NCBI GenBank assembly: GCA_027559495.1
Contig: JAMXSV010000019.1
Location: forward strand, 186,001-250,000
Direction: 5' to 3'
Length of the DNA stretch: 64,000 nt
Source of the DNA: Aurifilum marmelostoma
Taxonomy: Eukaryota; Ascomycota; Sordariomycetes; Diaporthales; Cryphonectriaceae
Shown here: piece by piece, positions 23,762 to 35,616 of the stretch
How positions within the stretch are numbered: position 1 is the first letter of the stretch
How the letters are laid out: each line of letters begins with the position of its first letter
Translations under genes and position numbers: made by a program
The notes under the pieces: model-generated
Seen by the model: the letters and a program-made list of their open reading frames with translations, nothing else
The model's database searches: none
What the model was told of the DNA's origin: nothing

Positions 23762-25771
23762 GGTGGATTGATCATTCACGTCGACAGGAATCAAGCATTA
23801 TAGGATATGACCGTCAATGGGCGGTCACATGGAAGCTCAGTTTGATGAACTGATACAATGTGGGCTCTGCTGTCGAAAATATGGTCGCGAGACTTCATGT
23901 AGTTCTATGGCTGGAACAAGAAGCAAGTATTCAGATTAGAGGCCTATGATAGACACGAATCACGAGCGAGATACTCCGCGAGGTGCAATTAACCTCAAGC
24001 TGGGTTCTTTCCTTTCACTGCTCATTATCGGTCTCAAGGCGCACGCTGCCATCATTTGTTACAATACGAGAAATCTCCAGTTGACACACGTGCTATGGCA
24101 CTCGTCCTTCTCGGACCTTGACAACACAAGAAGCGCCTATCTTCGTCTTCAAAATTAGGGCAAACTTATGACCAATCGTCCTTGAACCGACCTATTTATG
24201 TCAAACTTCGAAAGTACAATGGTCAAGCGCCTGTGCACCTCCTGCTCCATGCACACTGCTACATAACAAACGTTGCCCGGCGCGCACAGGTCCCACAGGA
24301 ATCCACTCCACGGCCGCGTACACACTCATTGCCAAGTCAGCAAGACGCGTAGACTGTGAGCTCAGATGCTCGTGGCTCGTATTTGGTTGAATCTGCCGCC
24401 TGCCCTTGTAGCCCTAGAACAGTAATCTTCTGCTCCAAACGGACAGCAGTGTCCTGATCCATGTCGTTGATCCAGTTCCTTTGAGTAATAATCACAGTCA
24501 GCCCCGAACATACACATGGCATATTGACTGTGATGTTGCTGCGGAGCAAGTGGCTGAACATAAGTCAACACGCTCGTCATGGGCCCTGCAAGGGGCCTAG
24601 AAATGGACAAGTCCAGCTAGGTCACGATCTCACATTTAATCAAATACAACAAGATAGACTGAGGCTTTGTCAGATTGAAATGCGATTGCCGCCCAAGACC
24701 ATACCAATGCGATTATTCTGGGGTTACATAATGTCCAGCTGTCTTGCTCAGAGAAAAAGTGCGGTGGAATAACGTGAAGCGGCTCCGTGTTATGTCAAGT
24801 TCCGGCTTGACGCATCAAGGTGGTCTGCAAGGGATACGGAAAAGCCGCACAACAACAATATGTCTCATACAAGACGGGACCTGAAGCGAACAACCCAGAT
24901 GCTGGTTGACGGACACAAGCTCTAGGTCACTCTAAATCGTGCTGTCGCGCTGAGGCATGTATATGTCCACGACGAGAATTCCATGTACTGGATTTTTCCG
25001 TATGCATGAACTAAGAGGCAAAAAGAGACATCCAATTATACCTGATGAATCAGACTTATCCGGAAGCCCAGCATATACTCACATATATCGGGGACTGAGC
25101 TGATGAGACTGACAGATGTCTCGTTTTGCCAACCACGATCAACATGTCTAGGCTCCATTAAGAGCGCTTGATCAGGAAGAGGCAGTACGACGATTGTGGA
25201 CTGGTTTACATATAGAACTCAACAACACCACTGAGGCTGATCTTTCAGCAACAGTGTCCTTACTCTCATCTCCATGAAGAAAGCCGGGGGGGGGGGGGGG
25301 GGTGGAGAAGAATGGGGCCTGGTGAGTCCACAAGCATGTAGAGCCTTACACTCACAGACTTATGCTTATTGTTGGAGAGGTGTCTGGAAGCGACATGTGT
25401 TTGGTAATTATTGCTGGTCATGAAGTATGGCTTAGTACTTATTGTGGATAGAAAGTTTGTCTACGGATCTTCCTCAGAGTGCCTCTCAATGATAGACTTG
25501 GAAGCGTGATGTGATTGTTGAGTCCCAGGCAGAGGCTTGGGATCGATATCTAGCTATTAACCATGTGGGGTTTGATGTGCAGCCGTAGTAAACTTGGTAA
25601 CCTCCTTTGCATAAGTGCAGGAACCGAGAAGTGCACACTATGGGGCCTTGAAAACAGTGATCAATGACAGCTTTTCTTCTAGCCAGTGAGCCAAGAACAT
25701 ATGCTTCTACCTAAAAGTACAAGGCCCTCTTTCTTATGCTACAGTCCTTTCCCTATCCATCTAGCCGGCGC
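23762..25771. other. Intergenic stretch with a G17 tract, no gene seen
   Basis: 2.0 kb between the mitochondrial protein gene (+) and the 3' end of arginase (-). Only short frames. The main landmark is the G17 tract at 25286-25302. Confidence 0.55.
25286..25302 (+). repeat. G17 homopolymer tract
   Basis: Seventeen consecutive G between AAGCC and TGGAG, the longest homopolymer in the window. Intergenic. Confidence 0.9.
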
Positions 25772-27062
25772 CTACAGCAGGCTCTCGCCCAGCGCACACC
25801 TGACCAGACTGCAGCCGGCCCTGACGGTCTCGCTAGCGCCGGGGTCGTTCTCGCCTGCGACCAGCTTGGGGTTGACCTCGACCAGATCCATGGCGATCAG
25901 ATTGCCGGTCTCGTGAACGCACTCGGCAATGTAATCACCCTCGCGGAGGGTCAGACCGCCGCGGACGGGGGGTACCTGTGGAGGGGGCCCACATGGGGTC
26001 GAGTGCGTCGACGTCAAAGGACAGGTGGATGGGCGTGTCGTTGCCGATATGTGCGAGGGCCATCTCCATGACGCGGCCAATGCCGTGGCTGTGTTGGGTG
26101 TCAGCATCTCTATGCTCTCTTTCTAAAGTATGTCTGGAGCGACGTACCGGTCAATATCAAACATGCTGAAAGCACGGATGCCATTCTCCCTCAGGATCCT
26201 CTTCTCGCCAGCGTCGACGTCCCGCAGGCCAATGTACACCAGCTTCCGCAGCGACAGCCTGTTCTCCTCCTGCAGCCAGCCAAAGTACTCCTCCTTGTCC
26301 TCGCGCGCAAGACCCGTGAGGAAGGCCACAGGCATGCCGTGAACATTGCCCGACCCGCTCGTCTCGGGGGTGTTGATGTCGGCGTGGGCGTCGACCCAGA
26401 TGACGGCGACCTCGCGGCCCAGCCTCTCTCGGATGGCGCGCGCGGTGCCACCCACGGTACCGATAGCAATGGAGTGGTCGCCGCCCAGAGTCAGCACGAG
26501 ACGACCCTGGCTGGCGTGGCTGTAGACCTGGTCGGCAATGCGGCGGGTCACGGAGGACACGGCGCGGGGGTTCTTCATGCCACGGTATGGTGGGTCTTGG
26601 CCGGCGGCGGGGACAAGGTCGGGGTAGAGGTGGACGGTGTCGTGGCCATGGAGGCGGTAGCCCAGCTCATCGCGGAGCTGGGTGAGGAGGCCGGACTCGA
26701 TCAGAGCGGAGGGGGCAGCATCGACACCGGGTTTGCACTGGTGAAGGAAGAGAAAAGAAGTTAGATCTCTCAGGTCTCGAATAAAGAAGAACAAGACGGG
26801 AAGGCAGATCCAGCAAGGAGGAAAGGCAAATGGACACAAGACATACCTGTCCACCAGAGAAGCCCACAGCGACAACACCCAGGTCTTCCGGATTGGAGAG
26901 GAACTTGGACTGAACCATGCTCGTGTTCATGCCCTTGTTGTAGTGACCGTAGGCCTGCTGCGAAATGCTTGCCTTGCGCTTCTTGCTGCCGTTGGTGTCG
27001 ATGGCATCGCCGGCGGGAACGGACGAGGAGACGGACCTGTCTTGAAGGCTGGATGGCGCCAT
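25772..27062 (-). CDS. Arginase, with an apparent one-base frameshift near the C-terminus
   Basis: Exons are 27062-26847, 26737-26148 and 26088-25772; introns are 109 and 59 bp. Arginase hydrolyses arginine to ornithine and urea using two Mn ions. The metal-site motifs are intact: GGDHS (H160), DAHAD (D188, H190, D192) and SFDVDALDP (D294, D296). The ureohydrolase GMPVAFLTG loop is also present. However, the C run that should encode the end of APSTGTPVRGG has one base too many (six G on the + strand at 25967-25972). As written, the protein reads TGTP, then ten aberrant residues, and stops at 25937-25935, giving 319 aa. One base fewer would restore the family C-terminus through MDLVEVNP to the stop at 25774-25772 (373 aa). 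It is either a real lesion or a homopolymer sequencing error; the high conservation of both sides of the shift favours an error or a very recent mutation. Confidence 0.88.
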
Positions 27063-29333
27063 TGTGGTGGTGGTGTAGTAAGTGGTTTTTGATTACCGGC
27101 TCGAGGCTTCCCTTTTTTTTTTTCTTCTTCTTTGTTCTCTCTGGGGCGGGATGTACTTGACCGACTCGGGATCGTTGCTTTTCCTTTTTGGGAAAGGAAA
27201 AAGAAGAAGGCAGATGAAAACAAAAAGAGAAGACGGAATTTGAGGGTGGAAAGTAAACGAGAAATTCGTCCAAAGATGAAATCCTCCAAAGACCCTTAAA
27301 AAGAAGACACAGTCCCGATCTCACTCTCTCAGGCGGTGACGGTGAAGAAGAAAGTGACTCCTTCTCTCTGTCCGTTGGCTGGCCCGTTCGTTCCCTTTTT
27401 TGAAACCCGTTAAAGGCAGATGGAGAGTATGACGACAAGAGCGGCGGCAGGCAAGGAGGTAGTGGGCAGTATTTTGGCTTGTGAAAGTCTATATCAATCT
27501 TCCTGTTATGTCTCAGTCCCGAGTCAACCTCAGAAAAAATATCTTAGAACAGAGGCGGAAAAATTGGAAGAGGGGGAAAAAGACTCACGTAAAATGACCA
27601 AGAAGCCACCCATCCAAAATCCATCACATACAGTCCATCCGTTGCCCTTTAAATAAACCGCCATCTCTCTCGGCCTCGGAGCTACGTATCAGGAGGACAC
27701 CGCCTCCCCCTCAGCGCTATGCCGTAAGAATAACACATAATTACACCAACAAAACCGCCCTCGGAGACAAGAGACGGGAGATGAGAGTGTCGCAGTTACC
27801 TTTTGGGGGGGGGAGGGGGGGGAGGGCCTATGTGGGCTGGGCGCTGGAGACGGCCAAAAGTTTGCGAAGATTTCTTGATCATGGTGTTTTTCTTGTTCCC
27901 CTAAAAGCAGGAATAGCCATCACCTGCGCTTAGGGGTCGAAAGAGGGTCCTCGCGACGGCGCCAACATGGGCGTCTAGGTCATGGGGGACCCACACGGAT
28001 CGCTTTTGGTTTCTCCATAAGCCAAGTGCAAAGGCCAAGCAAGCCAACACATAATTCATGACATGGGGACAGACACGAGGACGCGCGCACACACACACGC
28101 CCACACACGCCCACACACACACGCACACACATACTTGGTATACACACAATCACACATAGTGACAGGGTGACAGGGCCAGGGTTGCAGTGTGTGCGGTATC
28201 TCAAAAGAGGACCCGACCATCGCTTGTCGGCCCAGGTTGGGGAGGTCACATGGCCAAAGGTGCCTGAGGAAGAGGAAGGAGGAGGAGGAGGATGAGGAGA
28301 GAGAAAAAGAGAGCTTGACAAGCCTGAGCGTCAAGCTGCGCAACGACGAGGGACGTTCAGCCTGTTTCCCTGGCCGTTACTTCCTTCTTGTCTCTGGCTT
28401 TCCCCCCTCTCCCCCTTCCTTTTCCTTTGTCAACCCCTCCCCTAACACTTTTACACCACCACCTGCGGTCCGCGTGATAAAGCAGTAGACACGGTACATA
28501 GTGCAGTAACCTAACTCTAAAGGCAGGGGCACCCCAAGTGCTTTCCTCAATGTCGCTACCAGCCGCCAGCCGGTGTCGGGCCTTAGTCAAGCTCGGCTCA
28601 AGACACCAAAAGGAGCAACGTTAGCCTGGTTAGCAATTCCAGAAGGACGGTACACGTGGGGGGGCTTGACATGGGGGCTATCTCGTCGATGGGTAATGTT
28701 CTAAATATCTCACATTTCAGCGACCAGAACCGACAGTGTTAGCCAGACAAATTGACATGATATTGTGGTTGATCAGTCAGACCAGATTTCATGTCAATGA
28801 TGCATCATTTCCCATCTAATAATAACATTTTGATACAAAAGCTATACCATACAAGAATACCTGTGTACGTATGCTGCTGTTGTGCCTGTGTCTTGTCGAT
28901 GTGTCTGTGGCTTCAGCCTGTGCGCGAGCGACAGGATATCATTGTCCATTTCGACTGACTCTTGCATCGTCGCATCAACCAAGACTTGCATTGCTTTTGT
29001 TCGTCCAGAAGGGTCCCGAAAAGAAGAAGAAAACTTTGCTCGTTAGAAGAGCACCGCAATCAATTAACGCCTGCTCCCTTGATCAAGAACATCTCCCAGA
29101 AATAGAATAAAGGAGAAAAATAAGGCAATGCCCAGCGCCGTGAACACCGTAGTACCCCTTTCGAGAGTCGATTTGAATAGTCGTGGTTGGTTTGTATGAT
29201 TATTTATGACAAGCCTCATTATGGCTTGTTCGGACTGTGGGCGTGGACGCGATGACGCTCGTGTCTCGAAGGGGCTCCGTTGAATCATCCCTTGATTCCG
29301 GGTGCGGATGCGTAGATCAACCCCCCCATAAAA
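27063..29333. other. Intergenic stretch with CA microsatellite, no gene seen
   Basis: The arginase 5' flank is rich in poly-T/poly-A patches (27111-27310). A G-rich run (GGGGGGGGGAGGGGGGGGAGGG) starts near 27805. A CA/CG microsatellite lies at about 28087-28133. Many short low-complexity frames arise from these repeats; none is a credible gene. Confidence 0.55.
28087..28133 (+). repeat. Interrupted (CA)n microsatellite
   Basis: Alternating CA units interrupted by CG and CC (GCACACACACACGCCCACAC and further units), followed by looser ACACAC sequence to about 28157. On the minus strand it encodes only artefactual Cys/Val-rich frames. Confidence 0.85.
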
Positions 29334-31540
29334 TTATGAGGTCAGGTCGCCCACCCATCCCATCTTCTCCCTTCTCTCGTCGCTCACCCGTGCGTATTCG
29401 AGCAGCAACCGCAGGACGTAGATCTGCATGTCCTCCCGCCGCAGCACCTTCTCGGCCCACGCTTTGCCGTCGCTCGCAATCTTCTTGGCCGCCGCGTCGT
29501 GCGATGGCTTCTCGGTGCCGTAGCCCAAGAAGTACTCCATGATGCCGAACCAGTCGCCGTACCGGTTGTCCATGGGCACAAAGTGCTTCCACGCCACCAG
29601 TCGCGAGTCGTGCCACTCGCGGTACACCGTCGCCTTGATCGGCAGGCTCGTCGACCGCAGGAATCCCAGGTACCGCCCGGAGAAGGAGTTGCCGTCAATG
29701 TCTGGGAGGTACTTCCAGTCGAACTGCTCCGCCAGCCGGATGCCCTCCTGCACGCTGAAGTGCGGCGACGTGTAGTGGCACTGCCCGCCCGCCTCCTCCT
29801 GCTCGCACATGAGGTCCACAAAGGCCACGTCCGACCAGCTGCTCACCCACTCGCCCAGCTTCGTCTTGGGGCTCTCCGCCGACACAGGCCGCTGCGCCGC
29901 CAGCTCGTATGTCGGAGAGGGGAGCTCGAAGTTGACGGGTTTCTCGGTCCAGTCCTCGGCGCGCTCGATCTTGGTCGCGTTGTTCATGGCCACGAATCGG
30001 TGTCGCTGGAACGCCTTCCAGTTGTTGGGCCTGTTCTTCCCTCCAGTCGCGACTCCGCGCCAGATCACTCCATCCTTCTTGAGCGGCCAGTCCACGCCCG
30101 TGTCGCCGCCTGCCGTAAACCGCTCCTCCTCATTCCAGTACATGGGCGCCGGCAGGAGGATCTCGTTGTTGACGGATAGCTTGGACCCGCCAAACATGGG
30201 GAAGAGCGTCCTGGTGGCCGACACCGTCAGCGGCTCGATGAACATGCCGTTCAGGCCCTGCAGATCGGGCTGGTGGCAGATGCTGGTCGACATGGTGTAG
30301 TTCGAGACGAAGCCCTTGTACATATGCGGCTCGGCAAACGAGTGGGTGAAGGTTGGAGGGTGGTCGAAGTCGGTCATGTTCTCTGCATTTCGCGTAGGGC
30401 TTTCGGGGGCACATCCTCGCTGCGCTACTCCCCAGTAGGGCTCTGGCAACCCGGGAAAAAAACACGCATCATCAGCACCTCAACAATGTAGACAAGAAGT
30501 CAAAGAGCGGAAAAGAATCCAGAGGGATCCTCCCCCCTCGGTAGGTATAATTACTTACTTGTCCCTTCCCAGTTCTTTTCCGGCAGCTCTACGTCGCGAT
30601 CGCGGCCCTGACCCGGCGGAGCCAATATCTCAAAGGTGTTGATGGCATCCTTGGCCGGTACCATCCCTCTCGCGGCAGCCGCCTTGTTCATGTACTCGTT
30701 CATCTTCTCCCAGGGAACCACCAGCCTCGGCTCGTCCATGGCGTTGAGCGCAATGTCCATGTCGGGTAGCAGGTGTTGAATCGTCTGGACCAGGCTCAGC
30801 CAGATCTGTGTCCAGAACCAGTCGCTCCCAGCGCTTGCCACGCCCGACCGCACGTTGATGGTCATCTCGTAATCCCAGGCGCCCTTGCGGATCTCGTTGG
30901 CGGGGAGTGCCCAGAAGGGTTCCAGGTCATGGTAGATCTGGTCCCAAAACGATTCGACCATGACGGCGTTGCGCTCCTGCGCAAATTTATACCACTGGTC
31001 GAAGCCTGGCGGGGGGTGGCGCCCTCGCTTCTTGCGGTAGGCGGCGGCCGCCTCTGCGAGCGTATGGGACTCCTCTGCGATGGTGTCTTGGAACTGCTTC
31101 TGCGCATTCTCGATGAGGCGGTCGATGGGGTGGCTTTTCTTGCTTGTGGCTTGCTTGGGTGTCTCGCTGTCGGCGCCGCCCGGTTTCGTTCCCGAGTGGT
31201 CGATTATAGGTTCCTGCTGGGGTAGTGTGGGCTGGTTGACCTCGTGCTGCTGCTTGGCAGTGTATTCTGAGGGGGTCTCGCCCGTCTTGCCGGCAGGACT
31301 CTGTTGCTTGAGCTGGCCATTGTCGTCGTGCTCAGGTCTGCTGACCGGTATCTCGGCCGGGCCAGGGTGGGCGAGGTCGACCTGTGGTATCGGTGTCGGA
31401 GGCGCAGCGGCAGGTTTGAGATAGTAAAAGAGGGTGATGACCAAGAAGGCCGGTATCAGATACCGCAGGATGGCCGAGGGTCGTCTCGGAGGAAATGCTG
31501 GCGAGCGCATCTTGTGCGGGATCACGCTTGCCCAGCGCAT
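29334..31540 (-). CDS. GT90 (CAP64/CAP10-domain) glycosyltransferase, type II membrane protein
   Basis: Exon 1 is 31540-30559 and exon 2 is 30442-29334, giving 696 aa. The 116-bp intron (GTAAGT...CCAG) joins NWEGT-K-PYWGVAQRG. A second in-frame ATG at 31510 would give 686 aa and also keep the membrane anchor. The N-terminus is a short basic tail, one transmembrane helix (AILRYLIPAFLVITLFYYL, about residues 22-41) and a Pro/Gln-rich stem to about residue 165, the layout of a Golgi type II enzyme. The C-terminal half has the GT90 signature: PDIDGNSFSGRYLGFLRSTS, PIKATVYREWHDSRL and HFVPMDNRYGD (about 574-622). GT90 includes cryptococcal capsule protein Cap64, xylosyltransferase Cxt1 and animal POGLUT1. 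A role in transferring xylose or glucose to wall glycans or proteins is inferred. Confidence 0.9.
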
Positions 31541-33426
31541 GGGAACATGCTCAGTGATGGGCGGAAGAGGGGAGCAGAATGCCTGGTTAGTGGGCGGAGG
31601 GATAGGACAAGTGTGAAGATCGTAGGATCGGCGAGTAGGTTAAGGACAGCCTGTGCGTCTATGGTGATCAAGAAGTTGGTCTAACACCGTGTTGGTAAAG
31701 AGGGTGCCGTCGTAGTCGCGTAAGCGTCAGCGTCAGCATCAGCGTCTGAATCCCAGGAAGTGGTGAGTGGTCTGCTATAGCAGCAGCAGCAGCAGCAGCA
31801 GCAACAGTGGTAACAAGGACAGAAGTGGGAAGAGGAGTAGTAGGAGGAAGACTCGTCGTCTCCGAAGATGAATGTCTCGACAGATCAGGTTCGTCGTTTG
31901 TTCGTTGCTGTACGTGATAATGACCGAAGAGGAAGGAAAGTAGCTGTCTTTGGGTTGAGCACAAAAAAAGAATGATCAGACTCCGTAGTGACCTGTGCAC
32001 TCGTCACAAGCGATCGGAAGAGAGGGACGCGTGCGTGCGTGCGGGTGTGGATGTGGATATGTGTTCGTTTTGTAAAGCAGGAGGAGGCCTTGTTTCTTGG
32101 TGGTGATCAGTGGACACCGAGAGAGCAAAAAAGAAGCGAGTTCCAGCACATGAGGAAGTCTAAGTCCAGGCCCACCCACAGTGGTTCGCAACAGCGGACC
32201 TCCACTGGCGATCAACCATGCTTACCTGCGCAGCAAAGCCATTCTAGAACCTCCACAGGGGGGCCAGCAACCCACATCGCGTGGGAGTTGGGGTCTATTC
32301 TGGGTTTGGGGGAGGGAGGGGCCCCTGGGAGGTACAGGCTCGTTCTCTTTGGAGGATCTGGTTGCGCCTTGGTGCTAGCATCTGCAGGCTGTCAATTGAT
32401 CAACTGAGTAGCCGGCCTTCTTTGATACGGTGGACATGGTCGAGCCCTCCCCTCCTAGGGTTTGTGTATCATCTATCGCTTAGCCTTTAGTGCATCATTG
32501 AGCTCGGGTCCGCCCCCAAGGCTAGGCTTTTTACCCCTGAACCATCCCTCTTAATCCTTTAGCCTCTGCGTTTTGATCCGCTGACATCTACCCATACCCT
32601 CTACGGCTCTACCCTCTTAGGGCTGGGGTGTCCTTTGTCCAGCACGTGTAAACTGCCTGGCACACTGGGGGCACACTCTGACCGCTAAGATTTAGCGCCC
32701 GTCCTCTCAGACTGCCTGTCTCAACCTTTCATCAACGAACCGCTCCAGAGTTTAAAACCTTGAATCGCGTGGCTGTGAAACTTCCAAAGACAAGAGACTG
32801 GTAAATGCCGATCCCATTAAAGCCACTCCCGCTTCCCAGGTTCTGATACCTAGAGGATCGCTGACGTTGTTCCGAGCTCGCGTTGTGAGACATGGCACCA
32901 AATGCAAGATATCTTGATACCATTGCTTCCTGTTGCTCTACAGATACCTGAATGACTTCACTATAGGACTTGTGAGATGTACAGTAATCCTAAATGGACA
33001 CATTACACGGCTCAAGCACATAGAGACGCTACAAACAGGCTCGAGGGATAGAAATACCACTCATGTGGTCCGCATCGTTTTCATCCTGGCCCCTTTGTAA
33101 GGCAAGATCCAATTCGTCACATAACCCTTCATTATGTATCCTTCCTTTTTTTTTCTCCTCCTTTTCAATATTTCTTTATTTAGGACGGGGTTTATGAAGA
33201 CAGGAGATGGGAAAAAGTGCAAGAAATGACCACAGGGCAGGAGAGCCATTCAGTGTCTAGAAACACCATATTCAAATATCACCAGATCGGGCGCAGGCAT
33301 ACTCGACTTTCTCCCCACTCTACCCAGCCCAGGTCAAGTCATGAACGAGACAGCAAGGTCAAGATGTGATGTTGACACGTTTCCATAGATAGTTCTAACT
33401 GCTGTTGATGCAACTTGCTGTCCGGT
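31541..33426. other. Intergenic stretch with CAG repeat, no gene seen
   Basis: Holds a (CAG)n run at 31779-31803 in the flank of the GT90 gene, then 1.6 kb of short frames. From 32480 to 32760 there is a stretch dense in CCCT/CTTAG-like words without coding structure. Confidence 0.5.
31779..31803 (+). repeat. (CAG)n trinucleotide run
   Basis: About eight uninterrupted CAG units, 240-260 bp upstream of the GT90 start codon; non-coding by any supported gene model. Confidence 0.85.
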
Positions 33427-35616
33427 CTAGAAGTTATCGGCGGCCGCATTGCCCATCACACCACCAGCCTCCTCATCGGCGGTCACCAGGGCATCCTCGC
33501 CCATGGCCCGCTCATCCGCCAGGCGGCCCACTAGTTCAGCGTACGACGGCCTGAAGGGCCATTTCATAAACGCCTCCAGGAGCTCTACCAGCTGGAGCTG
33601 GTTCAGCACGCGCACCGTCATCGCCATAGTGCCCTTCAGAGGAATGCCTCCCTTGGCCAGATCCACTACTGAGGGTATCTTGTCGATGATCCCGTCACAT
33701 GTGCCGGGCCACACCTGGTCGAGCTGCTTGCGCAGCGTCGCACTGCGCGTCCACAAGAGCGTGCCGAGCAACAGGTCAAAGATATCGCCCGAGTTACTGC
33801 TGCCCGGCCCCGCGGCGCGGAGCAGCGGGCTTGGCGCCTTGGGCTGGATATCGAGCAGTGCACAGGGCACGTTAGGGAAGAACTCGGTCGCTTGGACGGC
33901 GAGTGGCTCCCAGGGGCGGCGGTCCCAGCTGAGGACGTGGCCAAACTCCGCAGGCTGCCGCAAGAGGTGCAGCTGGTCACGGGTGTGACAGACATAGCCC
34001 TGCATCTGGCTTGACAGCTGCTGAAGACCCTCATCAAAGTCTTCTTCCATCTTTTGGGCTCTGGCGAGGTGTTTCTTGCGCGCCGCTTGCGTCCTCGCCC
34101 GCGCCGCCTCGCCAAGGACCTCCATAATCTGGTCGTACTGGCGAATCCATTCAAAAATCCTGACCTCCTCCCTGTCTTGCCTAGAGTGATAGTGGACCAG
34201 CCGCCTGAGTCTCGTGAACTGTGGACTATCTTCTTCGAGTTTGCCCTTCTCCAGTAGATCCAGCAGCTTCCGATGCTCTACGGCGGTGGTCTTGGTTCGT
34301 ATGCCCTTGATCTCCGTCATGGGAATGGGCTCATCCAGAGGGAGACAAAGCTCCTCAAGCAGCTTGAGTATGTGAGTCTTCCGCCCTGTTGGTGTCTCGA
34401 AACCACCCTCGCGCATCCTGAGCAGGGTCTGTCTCGCACTCTCAAGATCAATCTGGCCATTCCGGACCCTGTCGTACCTTTTGACTGGCGCATCCACGTC
34501 CACGACCTGGTCAGCGCAGCATACCTCGGCAAGGTATTCGGTCGTCAACTCGCCCTGGATGGCTAGTTTGTTCCTGTTGGTCGTGGTACGGGGTACTAAT
34601 TGCGCCTTTTCGTCGTCTGGAATCCAGACCAACATGCGCACCTGCCCGTATTTTTGAAAGAGGGTCGAGGTGCGCATGCTCTGGACAAGCTGGTATACGA
34701 CTAGACGAGAGATGGAGTCGAACACAGCAAACCTCCTCTTGGGAAACATGGAGAGATTCATCGTGACTAGGAGGGTATCATTGCGTGGGGGTGGCACCTC
34801 GGGGTCCTTGCTCGTCTCGACCTGGTCTGGGAAGTTCTCGGGCGTGAGGATCTTGTTGACCTCGTCCCAGACGATACCGGACTTGGGAATAATGCGGACG
34901 CCATCTCTGTCGAGGAGGGGCTGGAGGAATGGTCGGTAGAGATCTTCTTCTGGTTCCATAAGTAGGTGGGATCGAGGCTGAACAGCATCGTGGAGGGCTT
35001 GGTCCCAGAGCCCAGCGCCCGGATAGATGGATATCAGGTCGCAGCCCTTGTGGCGGCGCAAGGTAGGCTCGAGGTACGTTGTGATGTCCTTGACCAGACT
35101 CTCGCTGACAATGTTGATCCTTGCCCTGTCGCCTCTAGGCGCTGCCATCTCTCTCAAGTCGGGGTGTAGCCCACTCGTCCCAACCTCCTCGCCGCGTGCC
35201 TCATTGTCTGCCTTCCGTGGTCTCCCTCTCTTCTTGGGTTCGTCTTTTGTAGCATCTGCAAGTGGGTTCTTCCGCGGCCGCCCTCTGGGCCTAGGTTCCT
35301 TTTTTGGTTTTGGCAACCTTCCCCTACGCGCAGGGGAGGTCCAGACTCCAGTGTCGAGAAGCCTCTGGGCCAAGGGATGGCCGGCGACAATGTGCACATC
35401 CGGGCCAGGTCTGAAGCGAGGTTTCGATTCGGTTTCGTCGCCATGCTTTGTGGACGTGGTCCTCCCCGTCGTCCATTGGCAGATGCGGGTGCGTCTCGCG
35501 GTCGCCTTTGCGATGGCCGTCGCGGCCGTCGCTGTCGCAATGGTGTTTAGGCAGGCCGAAGGCCGCCAAGGGGAGGAATAAAGAGCTCGTTCATAATTTC
35601 GAGCTAGATTCAACAT
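33427..35616 (-). CDS. Mitochondrial transcription factor B/Mtf1-like protein with AT-hooks
   Basis: A single exon of 729 aa. The N-terminal 50 residues are basic and rich in Ala, Thr and Arg with almost no acids (ATATAATAIAKATARRTRI), a mitochondrial presequence. Residues 95-140 are basic and contain two GRPRK cores (111-116 and 130-135), each in an RGRPRK context as in AT-hooks. From about residue 165 a divergent rRNA-adenine-dimethyltransferase-like (mtTFB/Mtf1) domain follows: VSESLVKDITTYLEP, DLISIYPGAGLWDQALH (motif I position), SHLLMEPEEDLYRPFLQPL and the NDTLLVTMNLSMFPKRR segment. Mtf1-type factors open promoters for mitochondrial RNA polymerase. The SAM-binding glycine loop is reduced (YPGAG), as expected when methyl transfer is lost. 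The long C-terminal part (from about 440) is helical and unassigned. Family assignment is moderately confident; the organelle is inferred. Confidence 0.72.
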   Translation of the reverse strand: MLNLARNYERALYSSPWRPSACLNTIATATAATAIAKATARRTRICQWTTGRTTSTKHGDETESKPRFRPGPDVHIVAGHPLAQRLLDTGVWTSPARRGRLPKPKKEPRPRGRPRKNPLADATKDEPKKRGRPRKADNEARGEEVGTSGLHPDLREMAAPRGDRARINIVSESLVKDITTYLEPTLRRHKGCDLISIYPGAGLWDQALHDAVQPRSHLLMEPEEDLYRPFLQPLLDRDGVRIIPKSGIVWDEVNKILTPENFPDQVETSKDPEVPPPRNDTLLVTMNLSMFPKRRFAVFDSISRLVVYQLVQSMRTSTLFQKYGQVRMLVWIPDDEKAQLVPRTTTNRNKLAIQGELTTEYLAEVCCADQVVDVDAPVKRYDRVRNGQIDLESARQTLLRMREGGFETPTGRKTHILKLLEELCLPLDEPIPMTEIKGIRTKTTAVEHRKLLDLLEKGKLEEDSPQFTRLRRLVHYHSRQDREEVRIFEWIRQYDQIMEVLGEAARARTQAARKKHLARAQKMEEDFDEGLQQLSSQMQGYVCHTRDQLHLLRQPAEFGHVLSWDRRPWEPLAVQATEFFPNVPCALLDIQPKAPSPLLRAAGPGSSNSGDIFDLLLGTLLWTRSATLRKQLDQVWPGTCDGIIDKIPSVVDLAKGGIPLKGTMAMTVRVLNQLQLVELLEAFMKWPFRPSYAELVGRLADERAMGEDALVTADEEAGGVMGNAAADNF

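Noticed and set aside
27901..28343. Minus-strand Cys/Val-rich frames
   Set aside because: Direct products of the CA microsatellite.
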